NCBI GenBank assembly: GCA_016098155.1
Contig: JAAAJB010000039.1
Span: 40,913-104,912 of the forward strand
DNA from: Actinomortierella ambigua
Lineage: Eukaryota; Mortierellomycota; Mortierellomycetes; Mortierellales; Mortierellaceae
DNA length: 64,000 bases
Reading direction: 5' to 3'
The translations under genes were made by a program, and so were the position numbers. Shown one piece after another: positions 35,726 through 46,838 of this stretch (the first letter of the stretch is position 1; each line of letters starts with the position of its first letter). The notes below the pieces were generated by a model. It had not been told where the DNA came from and searched no databases. It saw only the letters and a program-made list of their open reading frames with translations.

Positions 35726-37882
35726 ATGTCAGTGATTGATGAGTTGCGCTCGGGCAATTTCTCCCTCTACGCTCAATGGCAAGTATCTTTGTTCCTTTCC
35801 ACGGGTCCCAGTTCTCTCCTCGCGTCTCCCTTCTGTTCTTTTCCCCGTCCCTCCTCGGATAACTTGTTTCCTTTATCCGAGTCTTGGCCCTTCCTTCTTT
35901 CAATACGGCGATCTGGACTGGCTCCCTCCTTCTTCCCATTCGCGTCGTCTTCGTGTGTTGTTGAGCTCTCTCTCTTTCTCTATCTCGCCATTGGAGGATC
36001 AGCAAGCGGCTCCCTATTGCATTGCGGCAAAGAATCAACTTGGACTGTGAAGAACGAGATAACAATGGACAAAGAAGAAAAGGCCGCAGGGTTCGATGGC
36101 ATGATAAACCCTCCATCCTTCCTTCTCTTTCCTTCGCGTTCCCCCTAAAAAGAGGTTCAAAGTTTTTCCCGACCTTTAGTGCCGCCCTTTTGTTACGCCG
36201 TTGCGGAATGAGAGGAGGGGCCACTGTACCCGTTTTTTTTTTTTTTTGTGTCTTGNNNNNNNNNNNNNNNNNNNNNNNNNNNNNNNAAAAAAAAAAAGCA
36301 CAGCCCATCTGGCCCCCTTCCCCCACCCTTCCCTTGCCGTCGCCTCTTTCAACTTGGCACACCAAAGGAGCCCAACGATCTAGGAACTTGCCCAGTCAAG
36401 AATTCAAGAGGAGGAGGAGGAAGAGGAAGAAAAGGGAACAAAAAAAATTACAGATGGACCGTTAGACAGACGTCAACACGGGGGGGACAACGGGGTACCC
36501 TGCGAACAAAAAAAAACGACAGACCTTGTTTCTTCCCTTGCATACAGCTCAGATGGGAGGGAGAAGAGAGGAGGCGCACCATATTCATTGTACAACAACA
36601 CCTTTTTTGCTGAGAGCGATTGTAGACGTCGCACGAGAAGAGAGTTTTTTTTCCCCTCTCGTTTTCCCCTCACGGGCATACCCATATGCTATTGTCGAAT
36701 GTACTAACAACCGGCTTTTTTCTTGGTCTAAAAAAAAAAAACCTGCAACGGAAACGTGGTCATGCACTACTGCGTCACTCTGGTGTGGGATGAATCTCGC
36801 CTGATCCTGATCTTGTGGTTCTACGTGTTCCATGCCGTACTATTTTTTTATCACTTCACAGGTTCGGTCTGGCCGCGTTCATCAGTAAGTGATATGGCCA
36901 CACATCACCTTTGTTTTCGTATTCTCTTGGCATCGTGAAAAAAAAAGGCTGTGCGTGCTTGTGCGCTTTCTCGTCTGTTCCATGTTGTTGCTATTTGACC
37001 CAATGCTTGGCACCTTCCTTGCTTCTGCGCAAAAACTCACTCATTTTTTTATGCTGCCACTTGTCTCCAATTAGGTTTGATCATCGCCGGTATCTTAAAC
37101 TTTCACCTTCTGTGGTCGCTCTTGGGATGGTAATGACATCAGGGAGAAAATGGATGACGCAGGAACTCTGTGAAACTCAGGGCCGCTTCTTCGGGAACAG
37201 GCCACCCGCTCTAACGAGGACAACCGAAGCAACCACTTTATTGGTGGTGGTCTCCCGGCTGGCATCCCAAAAAAGAGATACACAGGAGAAGAGCCTCATT
37301 GGATTGTCTCACTCACTACCGGCACCCTCTCGTATCCCTATTGGACTTCAAATAGGATTATCGCCTTCTTGATCATCTTCATCGAGGTTCCTCTATGCTT
37401 GAAGGTACTTGTGACGCATTGCGGACGAATAACAGAGATGACTTGGTTGCGATAGTCTGGGATCGTTAATTCTTACTTCTGTCTCGACTTTTCTTGAATT
37501 AGTGCTGTCCCACAAGCCCCAAGTTGTAAGGCAGAAATTCTGACAGCCATGAAAAAGAAAGAAAAAAGACTGGAGGCGACTACTTCAGCGTACTGAAGGG
37601 CTACACCGTGTTTCAACTTTTTGTATTGACAACTCCCTCTTTTCTCTCTCTTTTAGTGATGCTTTCATGACAAAGTTCCAAAACTCGTACTTCCGCGCGA
37701 CGGGCTACACAGTCTTTGCCATCATCATGTGGCTGGCGGTTGGATTTGGCCCTAGCTGGCAGGCGTTCTCGGCCATTTTCCTGACCATTGCCGCCGTCTC
37801 GTACGCAGTTTCGGCAGCTCGCCACCAGACCCCTGCCCAGAGCACGCTCACGGGCGGTTCGGGCGTCTCGACTATTGTTTAA
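35726..37882 (+). CDS. TVP18: Golgi membrane protein TVP18
   Basis: Small tetraspan protein of the TVP18 / Flower-like family, found in Golgi vesicles of yeast. Six exons: 35726-35778, 36862-36884, 37075-37129, 37356-37404, 37503-37525 and 37657-37882, giving 142 residues. The start MSVIDELRSGNFSLYAQW matches the family's conserved N-terminus. Then come FGLAAFISLIIAGILNF, WIIAFLIIFIEVPLCLK, the diagnostic CCPTSPKF motif, GYTVFAIIMWLAVGFGP and a last hydrophobic helix. Two exons are only 23 nt. The first intron (1,083 nt plus a gap of unknown true size) has a GC donor: ...CAATG|GCAAGT. No nearby GT donor keeps the frame, and the TGG codon rebuilt across it is the conserved Trp. Confidence 0.9.
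35779..36861 (+). other. GC-AG intron 1 of TVP18
   Basis: Donor G|GCAAGT, acceptor TTCACAG. Joining these ends rebuilds the AQWFGLAAFIS reading in frame. The intron contains the 31-N assembly gap. Confidence 0.75.
36256..36286. other. assembly gap (31 N)
   Basis: Run of N flanked by a T-rich stretch on the left and an A-run on the right, inside TVP18 intron 1. The flanks suggest an assembly or read break at homopolymers; true gap length is unknown. Confidence 0.99.
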
Positions 37883-38312
37883 GGGAGAAGATTGAAGAAT
37901 AAGAAGAAGAAGAAGAAAAAGCCCTTCCTCCTTATCCCTGACTCCCCCTCCCTCCCCCTGCTTCACTACGCCATCTATTTTGGCTTTAACTTTCTTCCCA
38001 TACTATCTATTCTTCACTTTCTTTTGCCCGACACTTTGTTATATAGCTCACCCACCCATACACACACACACAATGCCCTTTTCCCCTCCAATCTCACATT
38101 ACTATTGATATATAAAAGTAGTATTTTTTTTGTACTGTTTTACTTTTTTTTTTTTGGGCTTTTTTCTCTTTTCGGGCATGACTGACATCACGGGTAGCAC
38201 CGCCCATTTTTTGGGGGTAGGGGTAGGGGAGGCTGAGTCAACGGTTTTAGCAAAGTGGTGGTGCGGTCACGCCACCAACCTTTCAACCTACTCGGCCCAC
38301 CAACACGACAGT
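37883..38312. other. convergent intergenic region
   Basis: 3' flank of TVP18 (plus) and of the RhoGAP gene (minus). It starts with an A/G-rich stretch, then is T/C-rich with a CA repeat near 38058-38073. No gene. Confidence 0.5.
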
Positions 38313-39202
38313 TCACCTCACCTCGCCACGAACTGCCCCGCCGCCTCGCTCAAAGCCCGCTGGTTGGCGCCGGTGGCGAGCGGAGCTGTCCAGGGTCAAG
38401 CGGATGTTGTCCTCTTCGTGGCGCTGCAGCTGTTGAACGTATTCGTTGACATTGCCAGCAGGCGTTATGGTGGTGGTAGACGCTCGAGAATGTGGTAGGA
38501 GTGGTGGCTGTGGCTGTGGCTGTGACGCGAGTCCAGGTGGCGTGTTTGTGTTCGTCGTTGTCATCGACGACGACGATGAGACGGCCATTGTTTCAAAGGG
38601 GTTGACGATCCGCTTGATCTTTGTTCCGCGAGCATCCTCGCGTGACACGGTCGGCTGGGCTGGGCGGGCAAATAGATCCTGAAACACGGTGGCGGAATTG
38701 GACGCTGTTGTTGTCGATGTTGTTGTTGTTGTTGTTGTTGTTGTAGCTGATGATGATGATGGTGGTGGTGACGGTGATGATGATAATGAATTTAGTGTTG
38801 TGGTTTTCGGTAACACCGCAGTGGAGGTTGCTGAGGTTGCAGACGTGGCCGTAGACAGCGAGGTCGAGGGCGAACCTCCTCCGTGGATACCACGATCGTG
38901 GACTAGTCTCGAAGAGTGATGATGAGCAGCATTGGAAACACCGATACCGTTGCCATTGCTGTCACTGCTGCCGCCGCTGTGGCCGTTACTGTTGCTGTTG
39001 TTGTTGTTGTTGTCGAGATGGTTTCCATTCATCCAGCGAGTCGAAGCCTGGCCACCAGCGGAGCCGACAGACGATGTCGGTCGAGGTGGAGAGGATGAAG
39101 ATGGTAAGGCCATGCCCACACCTGCCAGAAACGTAGGAGGAGGCCGAGACCGTCGACGCTGTGCGACCCTATGAGCTCGATCGTGTTGTGCCTGATGTTG
39201 TA

Positions 39203-39233
<31 letters not shown>

Positions 39234-41108
39234 ATGTTGCTGATGTTGCAATTCCGTGCCTGAATGGAAGGATCGACTCATTCTCTTATCACCAGCATAG
39301 TCAAACTCGTCATTAGCAGCATCGGCGGCAGCCCCACCGCTTCCCCTGCTCCCAGCACTCTCCAACACAAGCGACCGTCCCATGCTTGCCCCGACACTCT
39401 TGTCCAGAACAGCAGCAGGCTCGCGTGCATGACGTCGATGGTGATGCTGCTGCGATGATGACGGTGGTGGTGGTGGTGGTGGTAGTTGTCGCTTAGACAC
39501 GTATGGAAGTGGCGCCGACCGAATGGTCTGTGGAGGAGTAATCAATGGCGTACTGGCAGCCTCGTCAATCTCACGCATCACCATCTCATCGTACAAGTCG
39601 ATCAACGGCTGTGATTGGGTGCTGCTGGTGGGTGCGGATGTGGATAACGATGAGGCCGAGGCAGCAGCAGCAGCATCGACCTTGGTCGACGACGACGACA
39701 ACGCCATGACCATGTCGTCATCAAAATCGTCGACCTGGTCCCACTCGTGGTCCTGGTGGTGACGATAAAGTTCCTCTGAGGGATCGCTGCCGCCTCGTTG
39801 TAGTTGGTGGTGACCCTGCTTCTGCTGATGTTGATGGAGCTCCCTCGACTCGTCTTGCTGCATTTCAAGAGCCATCTCAAAGTCCTTGACGAGCTCTAGG
39901 TTCTCCATCTCCTCGTGGCGGGCCTCCTTGTCTGCCCATACTCGGGCCAACAAAAGCTGGCGCAGAGCCCGCTGTTCGCCACCTACTGACACTGCCCGCC
40001 GCTGAAAGTCGCACTCGCCATTTTCTTCACCTTCCTCCTCTTCTTCTTCTTCTTCCTGTTCTACTTCTTCTTCCTTTGACTGCTCCACCGTCCATCTCGC
40101 TGCATCATGACGGCGACCCTCTCCCTCGGCGTCAGTTGTCCCCATGCCATTCGCTGCTGCTGCTGCTGCTGCTACTGTTACTACCGTGGTGCCAGACGCC
40201 GCCTTCTTCGTCAGATCATCGCCTCCAAGAAGCTGCTTGAACAGCGCCGATCCGATCTGCAGTGTCGGGCAAAAGATCAGGCCAAGGTTCGACATGCTCA
40301 TCTTGGTGACTGCCTCATACTCGGCCAGCGTCGACAAATGCTGGCAAAGGGTCGCAAGCAAGAGATAGTTCTCCAGTGGGAGCTGTTTCAGCTGTTCGCG
40401 GAGATCTGGACCAGCGTCGCCGGAAGACGAGGAGGCCGCTTGTGTGAAGGCTGGCAACATGGCCGAGGGTATAATTGGGGCGGGCACTAACACGTAAAAA
40501 AAAACGAAAAAAAATACACGTCCGACAATACGCCCCGATTAAAATCTCCTAAGCGGATAAACCCCCCCCCCCAGAAGGGTCATGCCTGTACAGATCCTGG
40601 TAGACCTATGCTCCCCTCACTCTCCCTTCCTCCCCCCAACTTACGCTCCCGAAGGTATAGCTTTAACAACGTGGCGACATCATGCGGGTTGGGTGGTTCG
40701 TGGCCCTTTTGCAAAAAGTCATAGTCCTGGCCTTGGTCAAAGAGCGCCTTCATCTTGGCGACGGTGGTACTGGATCCTGAGATACGGTAGAGACCGACCT
40801 CTTCGACGCCCATGATATCCAGATACTCGATACAGCGCGTCACCACCGCAGGAACGCCCGTCGACGGTGAGATCTGCGAGTGCTTGACGGCCTCCGCCAG
40901 CGGAATTCCAAAGATCTGGTCCACATGGCCCGTCGTCTTGCCTTCAGGATTGTATCCTCCGCCAATCGGGTAATCTCCTATCCCATGTCCGCGAAAGTCG
41001 CGTTAGAAAGAAAAGAAAAAGATAACAGAGAAATGATCAAAAAAAATTGAAGGAAAAAAAACAGAGTCGAGTAGAGGAGGAGGAGGAGGAGGATGGGAGG
41101 AGAGAGAG

Positions 41109-41152
<44 letters not shown>

Positions 41153-43768
41153 AGAGAGAAAAGAGGGGACTCGTTTCCTCCTTCTCCTCCTCCCCCGCGC
41201 GCGTACAGAATCGACCTGTTCTCTACCTCGTCGTCGCCACCGTTCGGCGAGTCCGCCGGCGAGTCCACCAACGCCTCCTCGGTCTCCCCAGGCCTTCTTT
41301 GCGAGGCCACCCCATTCGGCGCCACGGACCCGCCAAAGGGCGCTTTTTTCGTAAACGACCTCGGCAAGATCGGCCTTCTTCTCGGCATAGTTGACCTGTC
41401 GGATTCGCTCTGTCTGTTCGTGGACCATCGACTGGATCTTTTGCAGCGATACCGCAAGTGAAGTCGACGACGATGGCGACGATGATGACGACGACACGAG
41501 AGGGGGAGGTAAGGGGGACGAAGGCGAGCCCGAGGTATTATAGCCTACGACAATGGGAGAGTGATGCGGGACGGCGCTCGTCAGTAGAGAAGGACCGGTA
41601 GGGGGTGTCGAAGGTTCGAGTGTGTTCATGATCACCCTCCGTGGCTCCGATCCTGCACCACCACTACCATTACCAGCACCCGCACTGCCTCTTCCTGTTT
41701 GACGGTGTTGATCGGCCACGTCGTCTTCGTTCTCCTGTAGATCCCATCTCTGCTGCAGGTACGACTCTTGATAATGATCGGGATGTAACGAGGGCTGTTC
41801 CAGGGGCGGGTACACATGGTGGCTCTTTGGCGTCGCCACCGTGTCGGAGGAGGTGAGCGCTGGTGCTGGTGCTGGTGCACTTGAAGCAGGGGAAGAGGAA
41901 GGGTTCGATCGAAGAGTGGCAGGAGGGGATGATGATGGAGTTGTTGACCGCAACCGCGAACGCGCCTGGACTAGGGCGGCACTGGCACTTGCCTCGCTAG
42001 TAGAGGTATCTTGTACAGTAGCAGCAGCAGCAGCAACAGCAGCGTTATCGAAGAGCCGTTGTCCGTTGTTAGCATGTTCGGCACGCTTGTCATATGACTC
42101 GCCCCCTCTGGTGGCCGGTAGATCTGTGGCAGTTGTTGTCGCTGTTGTGTGTGGTGCTGTTGCTAGTGTACCTGAATGTGACCTTTGGTGTGCGTGACCT
42201 TCCAGAGGCAGGGAGGACAAGGAAGAGGAGAAAGGAGCATGCGAAAGAGGGGGATTTGGAGGATGCGCGTGAGCAGCAGCGGTCTGCGCGCCAATAATAC
42301 CCTCTCCTCTACTTGCTGTTGCTGCTGCTGTTGTTGTTGTTGTTGTTGTTGACACCCCTGTTTCTGTGCCTGGCCCTTCTGACGATCCCATTGCCCTTCC
42401 TCTTCCACCACCAGAACCACCACCACCACCACCGCTTGCACCCTGGCGTCGGTGGTTCCCCGAAAGCACCTGCGCCGACGACGGCGTAACTGCTTCGAAG
42501 GTCAACTGTTGTTGTTGCTGCTGCTGCTGTGGTTGTTGCAAATGTGGGGGCTTTCTTGCCCGGGGGACAATGGGCAGCTTCACTCCTTGGAGGTGATGCT
42601 GTTGTGCAGTAGTACGTTGGTGTTGCTGATCCCCCTGAGGCTGTTGTTGATGATGGGTGGACACTGCCTCCGACGAACTGTTGCTGTTGGCTGGTGGGCT
42701 GCTGCTGCTGCTGCTGTTGCTGTTGCTGGCGGTGGCACACTGGAGGCTCAATGGTTTTGCATTCGGCGCGGGCGGCGGGTGGGTTGGAAACAGAGGCGTC
42801 TGCTGGGACATGCGTTTTGGTTTGGGTGGAGGGGCGGGTGACGTCTGAGTGTTGCAGGTGTTGTTCGACAGGATGATTGGCTTGGTCGCGACAGGCGGGG
42901 GGAGAGGAGGCGGGGCGACGATGGCCTTGGAGTTGGTGGTGGTGGTGGTGTTTAGAGGCGAGGGCGATGAGAGGCCTTCAAGGGATGTGCCAATGGACCG
43001 TAGTCGTATCCTGGCTTCCTCTAGACCGTTTTGACTGGCTGACCTGGGTGCAGCAGTATCCTTGCTATCCTGGCTCGGGAGAGGGTGAACTGCCGGACGA
43101 GGCAGAGGAACGGGAGGAGGAGGAGGAGGAGGAGAGGACGGTGATAATCCCGTGGTCTTGGACGGCGGATGAATCATGGTAGTAACACTGCTGCTGGAAG
43201 ACGACGATGGCGTGCGGAGTCGGGTGGGTTTTGGCGGAGGCAGAGTGGTGAGCAAGCCTGTGGCTGTGGCTGCCAGAGCTACAGCAGGTGAAAGCGGTGA
43301 TGTTTGGTGGTCAGCAATGAAAAAAAAAAAAAAAAAAGAGAAGACAAAGAAAGGAAGACAAGAACAAGGACAAATGGGTAGTGCTCCACAATTGAATTAA
43401 TGGGGACGCAGAATGAAGTGTAGGTCTAAAAAAGCGAGATCAGGAAAGACGAATGCATGCTGTCTCCCTCTGTCCTCAGAATTGCATCGATGAGGAGAGG
43501 GCGGAAGGAAGGGACAGAAATGCGTTGGGAAACGGTGGAGGGTGGACACTTTGAGCGTGGGAGGGTAAAGAAGGGATATATATTTTTCACGATCGTTGTT
43601 CAAACGACTCGTCCACCTGGGCCAACAAGTCACGCACACAGCGCAAGGTGAGCACAATATCTTGGAGCTACAAATGTGGTTGGTATGTGGTATGGTATCA
43701 AACACCGACATGAGCTTGAGTAGGAAGCAAACACATACCACGCGTTTAGGGTTCGACGTCCTGTGCAT
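38313..43768 (-). CDS. RhoGAP-domain protein with very long low-complexity regions
   Basis: GTPase-activating protein for Rho-type GTPases. Certain minus-strand exons: 41227 upward to about 43193, 40645-40977 and 38313-40486. The RhoGAP domain (about residues 690-880) reads FGIPLAEAVKHS, VPAVVTRCIEYLD, the arginine-finger motif GLYRISGSS, HDVATLLKLYLRELPAPIIPSAM across an intron, LLLATLCQHL and MSNLGLIFCPTL. Both flanks are Q/S/T/P/N-rich, with CTG and CAG-type triplet runs. A probable 5' part is exon 43739-43768 (MHRTSNPKRV) plus 43591-43667 (LQDIVLTLRCVRDLLAQVDESFEQR); joining it to 43193 keeps the frame (1,526 residues in all), but that junction is uncertain and a start at the ATG near 43178 is possible. 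Its ATG lies only 76 nt after the preceding gene's stop. Confidence 0.8.
39205..39233 (-). repeat. CAG/CTG triplet repeat coding poly-Gln
   Basis: About ten consecutive CTG units on the plus strand, read as CAG (Gln) in the RhoGAP gene, within a longer Gln/His-rich stretch. Length variation between strains would be expected. Confidence 0.9.
41098..41160 (-). repeat. GA-rich microsatellite in RhoGAP intron
   Basis: Imperfect GA/GAG repeats between the exon ends at 41227 and 40977; on the sense strand a CT-rich pyrimidine stretch. An open frame runs across it by chance. Confidence 0.8.
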
Positions 43769-43844
43769 CCTTGTTGATGCAAAGCATGCAATTTACCAAA
43801 CAGATCGACTTGTTTGCTTTCCGTTTTATTACGAGAAAAATGCC

Positions 43845-46527
43845 TCAGCTGCTGGACAGGTTTTTTGAAGGCTGGCCATGAGGGTTCTGGATGCTGACAG
43901 AGCTCAGGGCATTAGGGCTTGGGACGTATTCAAGACTGGGTCGGGGAGTCGGAGGACGAGGCCTCTCTGGATCATGCAGACTATGGGTGCTCCCGTTCTG
44001 GCCCCAGGTCGACAGCAGGTAGCCAAAGTCGTCAAACACCTTGCGTTGAATCCAGTGAAGGATCACGATGGTCAAGGCCATATCCATCGAACAGATGGCA
44101 GTTACCGCTAGGCTGTGTTGGTATTTTAGGGGAGAAACAAACCGCATAAGAGATTAGATAAAGCGATGCCTGCCATGTCGCCTCTTTTTTAGTTGGTTGA
44201 GGGATCAACATGGCTGTATTGTATCCCTAGTGATCATAGCCCATTTTCATCACAGAGATAAACTTACACCTCCCCTGGCATGCCAATACCAAAGTCTCCC
44301 AGACTTGTAATGCCGATGGCCGTTGTAATCAAACTGATCGCTGTTCCCAAAAAGGCACGGCGCAAGATAATCCGATCTCTTTTGACCGAGTTGGCTTCGG
44401 CCTCGAGTTGCTCGGTGTTATCCTGAGGTCCTTCTCCACCCATGGCAGCCCCAAAATACGCCAAATGATTGCCAGTGTTGGCAGCCGTTCCCGCACCTCC
44501 AGGACCACCGGGGCTATTGCAGCGTGAATAATGGTCCTGAACCGATGATGAGAATGCCGATGAGACTGGGGTGCTATACGGGTGTGCTCCGCGATGGTGA
44601 TGGCCTGCCCGTTGGAGTGGTGGAAGGAATTGCTGCTGTTGTTGCTGTTGTTGAGGTTGCTGTGCGACTGGAGTTTGAGGCTGTGACGATGGCGAGTGTG
44701 GAGAAGGAGACGATGACGCAGCTGCATGTTGTGTATGTGTGTTAATGCTCAATCCTGGTCCAAGGCGGGTTACTGCCGTCGGACGCGCCTCTTCAAGCTC
44801 CAAGAAATCATGTAGCCCCCCGCCATTGCCACCTAGTCCCAAACCACTGTTCCCGGAGAGGACGGATGTTGCCGTGGCGTCAAATGGTCGTAGGCAGACC
44901 AGTGACCATTGCCAACCTAATTGAGCAAGGAGCCAAATGTGGATAAAGACACTGTAGGCGACAATGGCAATCAAGAGCACGGCTGTAGATCCAATCGGAC
45001 AAGATGGCTCTTTGTACCGTTGGATGAATCCTGTCATAAATATGACCGTAAAGGGCACGAGGAGGCTGACGTTGATCCAGTACATCTATTTTGTGTTGCA
45101 TGATCAATGGTAGTGTGAAGCAGACTTGTTAGCTGAAGGGAGTGGAAAAGAAAAAAGGAAAGGAAAGGGGAAAGGGGGGGGGACATGAAGCCTGGAATAT
45201 CTCCGGGAGACACCAGGAACCAGGAGTCTAGTAGGAATACAACACAATGCAGGGAGGAATTGGAAAAAGAAAAACATATCATAGGGAAAGACTGGAATGT
45301 ATTATCAAAGGATTGGCCCCAAGCAGGACGGCCGTTCGCAAGGAGAGCACACAGAGGAAGGTCACAGGTCCGGGTGCCGTAGAGAGCGATCCAAAAAAAA
45401 AAAAACCTTCCCCCTCCTCCTCTTCTTCCTCTTCCTCGTGTGCAAAGCTGTAATCGTTCTCAGGTGCAGTAACATCTACTACATCATTTTTGGGCACTTT
45501 TTCACCTCACCATCCTTCTCCTCGCTTGAGTATTGAGTCCTGAGATTTACACTCTCAGGGCCAGTGGTTGTCTACGGTCCGTACTGGGTTTGTACTGTAT
45601 TTTACGACATGGAAGGAAGCTGAAAGACTCCATACTTACCACCATAGTAGTCCGATTCCGATATGAGGCCTTCTGGCGGATAAACCGAATAACCTCTATC
45701 AGAGTCCACATGGTGAGCAGTTTGATCGCTAGATAGACCATCTGCGAAGCATGTCGTAATCCAGATGTTCGGCATCGTTCATCGACATCCTGGATTGATC
45801 CTGCTGGACGTATGGGCTCGTTGAGCAAGTCGATCAACAAGTCCAACAAGCAGAACGCCCATCCAAGCACCTGGATCAGTCGGAATCTGACCTTATAGAC
45901 CGTCCAAGACCGAACCCAGCGATGACTGCGGATCAGGGACCAGCGAGCACGTATATGCGAAAGTAGCGCAAGTGAAAAGGACTCGAAATTGTGTTTTGGA
46001 CCAAGAGGTGGAGGAGGTGGTTGCGTCGACTGCTGTTGTTGCTGTTGACTCGATGGTTGCGAGGATGGATGCCGACTCTTGCTGCCAGCTGCAGTGGCTG
46101 CTTGAACATTGGAAAGGGTAGTAGTTTGAGACTTTCGTCGTGTTTGTGGGGAGAATTGTGGAGGGGTTGAGAGCGATTCTGACGAGTTTGATGCAGTGGC
46201 AGATCTCCTTGGAGGCACAGGTGAGGAGGCTGTGACAGTGGTTGTAGGTATGGCAGCAGCAGATGTGGTTGGCAAATGGGTTTGTGAAAGCAAAAACTGG
46301 TTGGTGGCATAGGACTTGATGGACCTGGTAGGTCGGCCAGTGACATAGGAGATGACGCTCAGCGACAGCACGATAGGGAGGATGGGGAGAAGCTCTGCAG
46401 AGAAGCAAAGAGAAACGAAGCCAGCAATGAGCAAACATTGAATGCACGGGCAAAAAATGCGCACAGGGCATTATGGCAATAAGCTTTTGAAATGATTCGT
46501 ACGTAAATTGGACGTGTCGCTGCTCAT
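43845..46527 (-). CDS. polytopic membrane protein, function unknown
   Basis: No family recognised. Minus-strand exons 46503-46527 (25 nt), 45640-46394, 44268-45085 and 43845-44112 give 621 residues. About seven hydrophobic helices can be seen: LLPILPIVLSLSVISYVTG near residue 10; two at about 180-245 (VLGWAFCLLDLLIDLL and MVYLAIKLLTMWTLIEVI); two at about 262-310 (VSLLVPFTVIFMTGF and TAVLLIAIVAYSVFIHIWLL); and two near the C-terminus (LGTAISLITTAIGITSLG and AICSMDMALTIVILHWI). Ser/Thr/Gln/Pro-rich loops with a poly-Gln run separate them. The last splice uses donor GT|GTAAGT with acceptor CACAG, the only pairing that keeps the frame into VLAVTAICSMDM. Confidence 0.82.
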
Positions 46528-46791
46528 GATGGAGAATAGATAGATAGTTGGGCGGGCGGATGGATGAAGACGTGGAGTCTGCTGCTGTTTCTTCAAATGT
46601 ACATGACCCTCTATCTGGCCAGCAAGGAACAACGAAGAAGCGACAAGGGTAAAAGGTGTGCGAAGGAGGAAGAAGAGGAAATGACGGAGGGGGGGAGAGG
46701 GAGAAAAGAAGAGGTGGTGGAGGAGGAAAGAGTAAAGGGAAGAGCAAAGGGAAGAAGCAGAAAGAACGAACGAAAGAGAGAAAAGAGAGAC

Positions 46792-46838
<47 letters not shown>

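Noticed and set aside
41003..41226. Extension of the RhoGAP frame past 41227 into poly-Ser/Leu sequence
   Set aside because: It is a CT microsatellite inside an intron; splicing 41227 to 40977 restores the frame into GDYPIGGGYNPEG and the RhoGAP domain.
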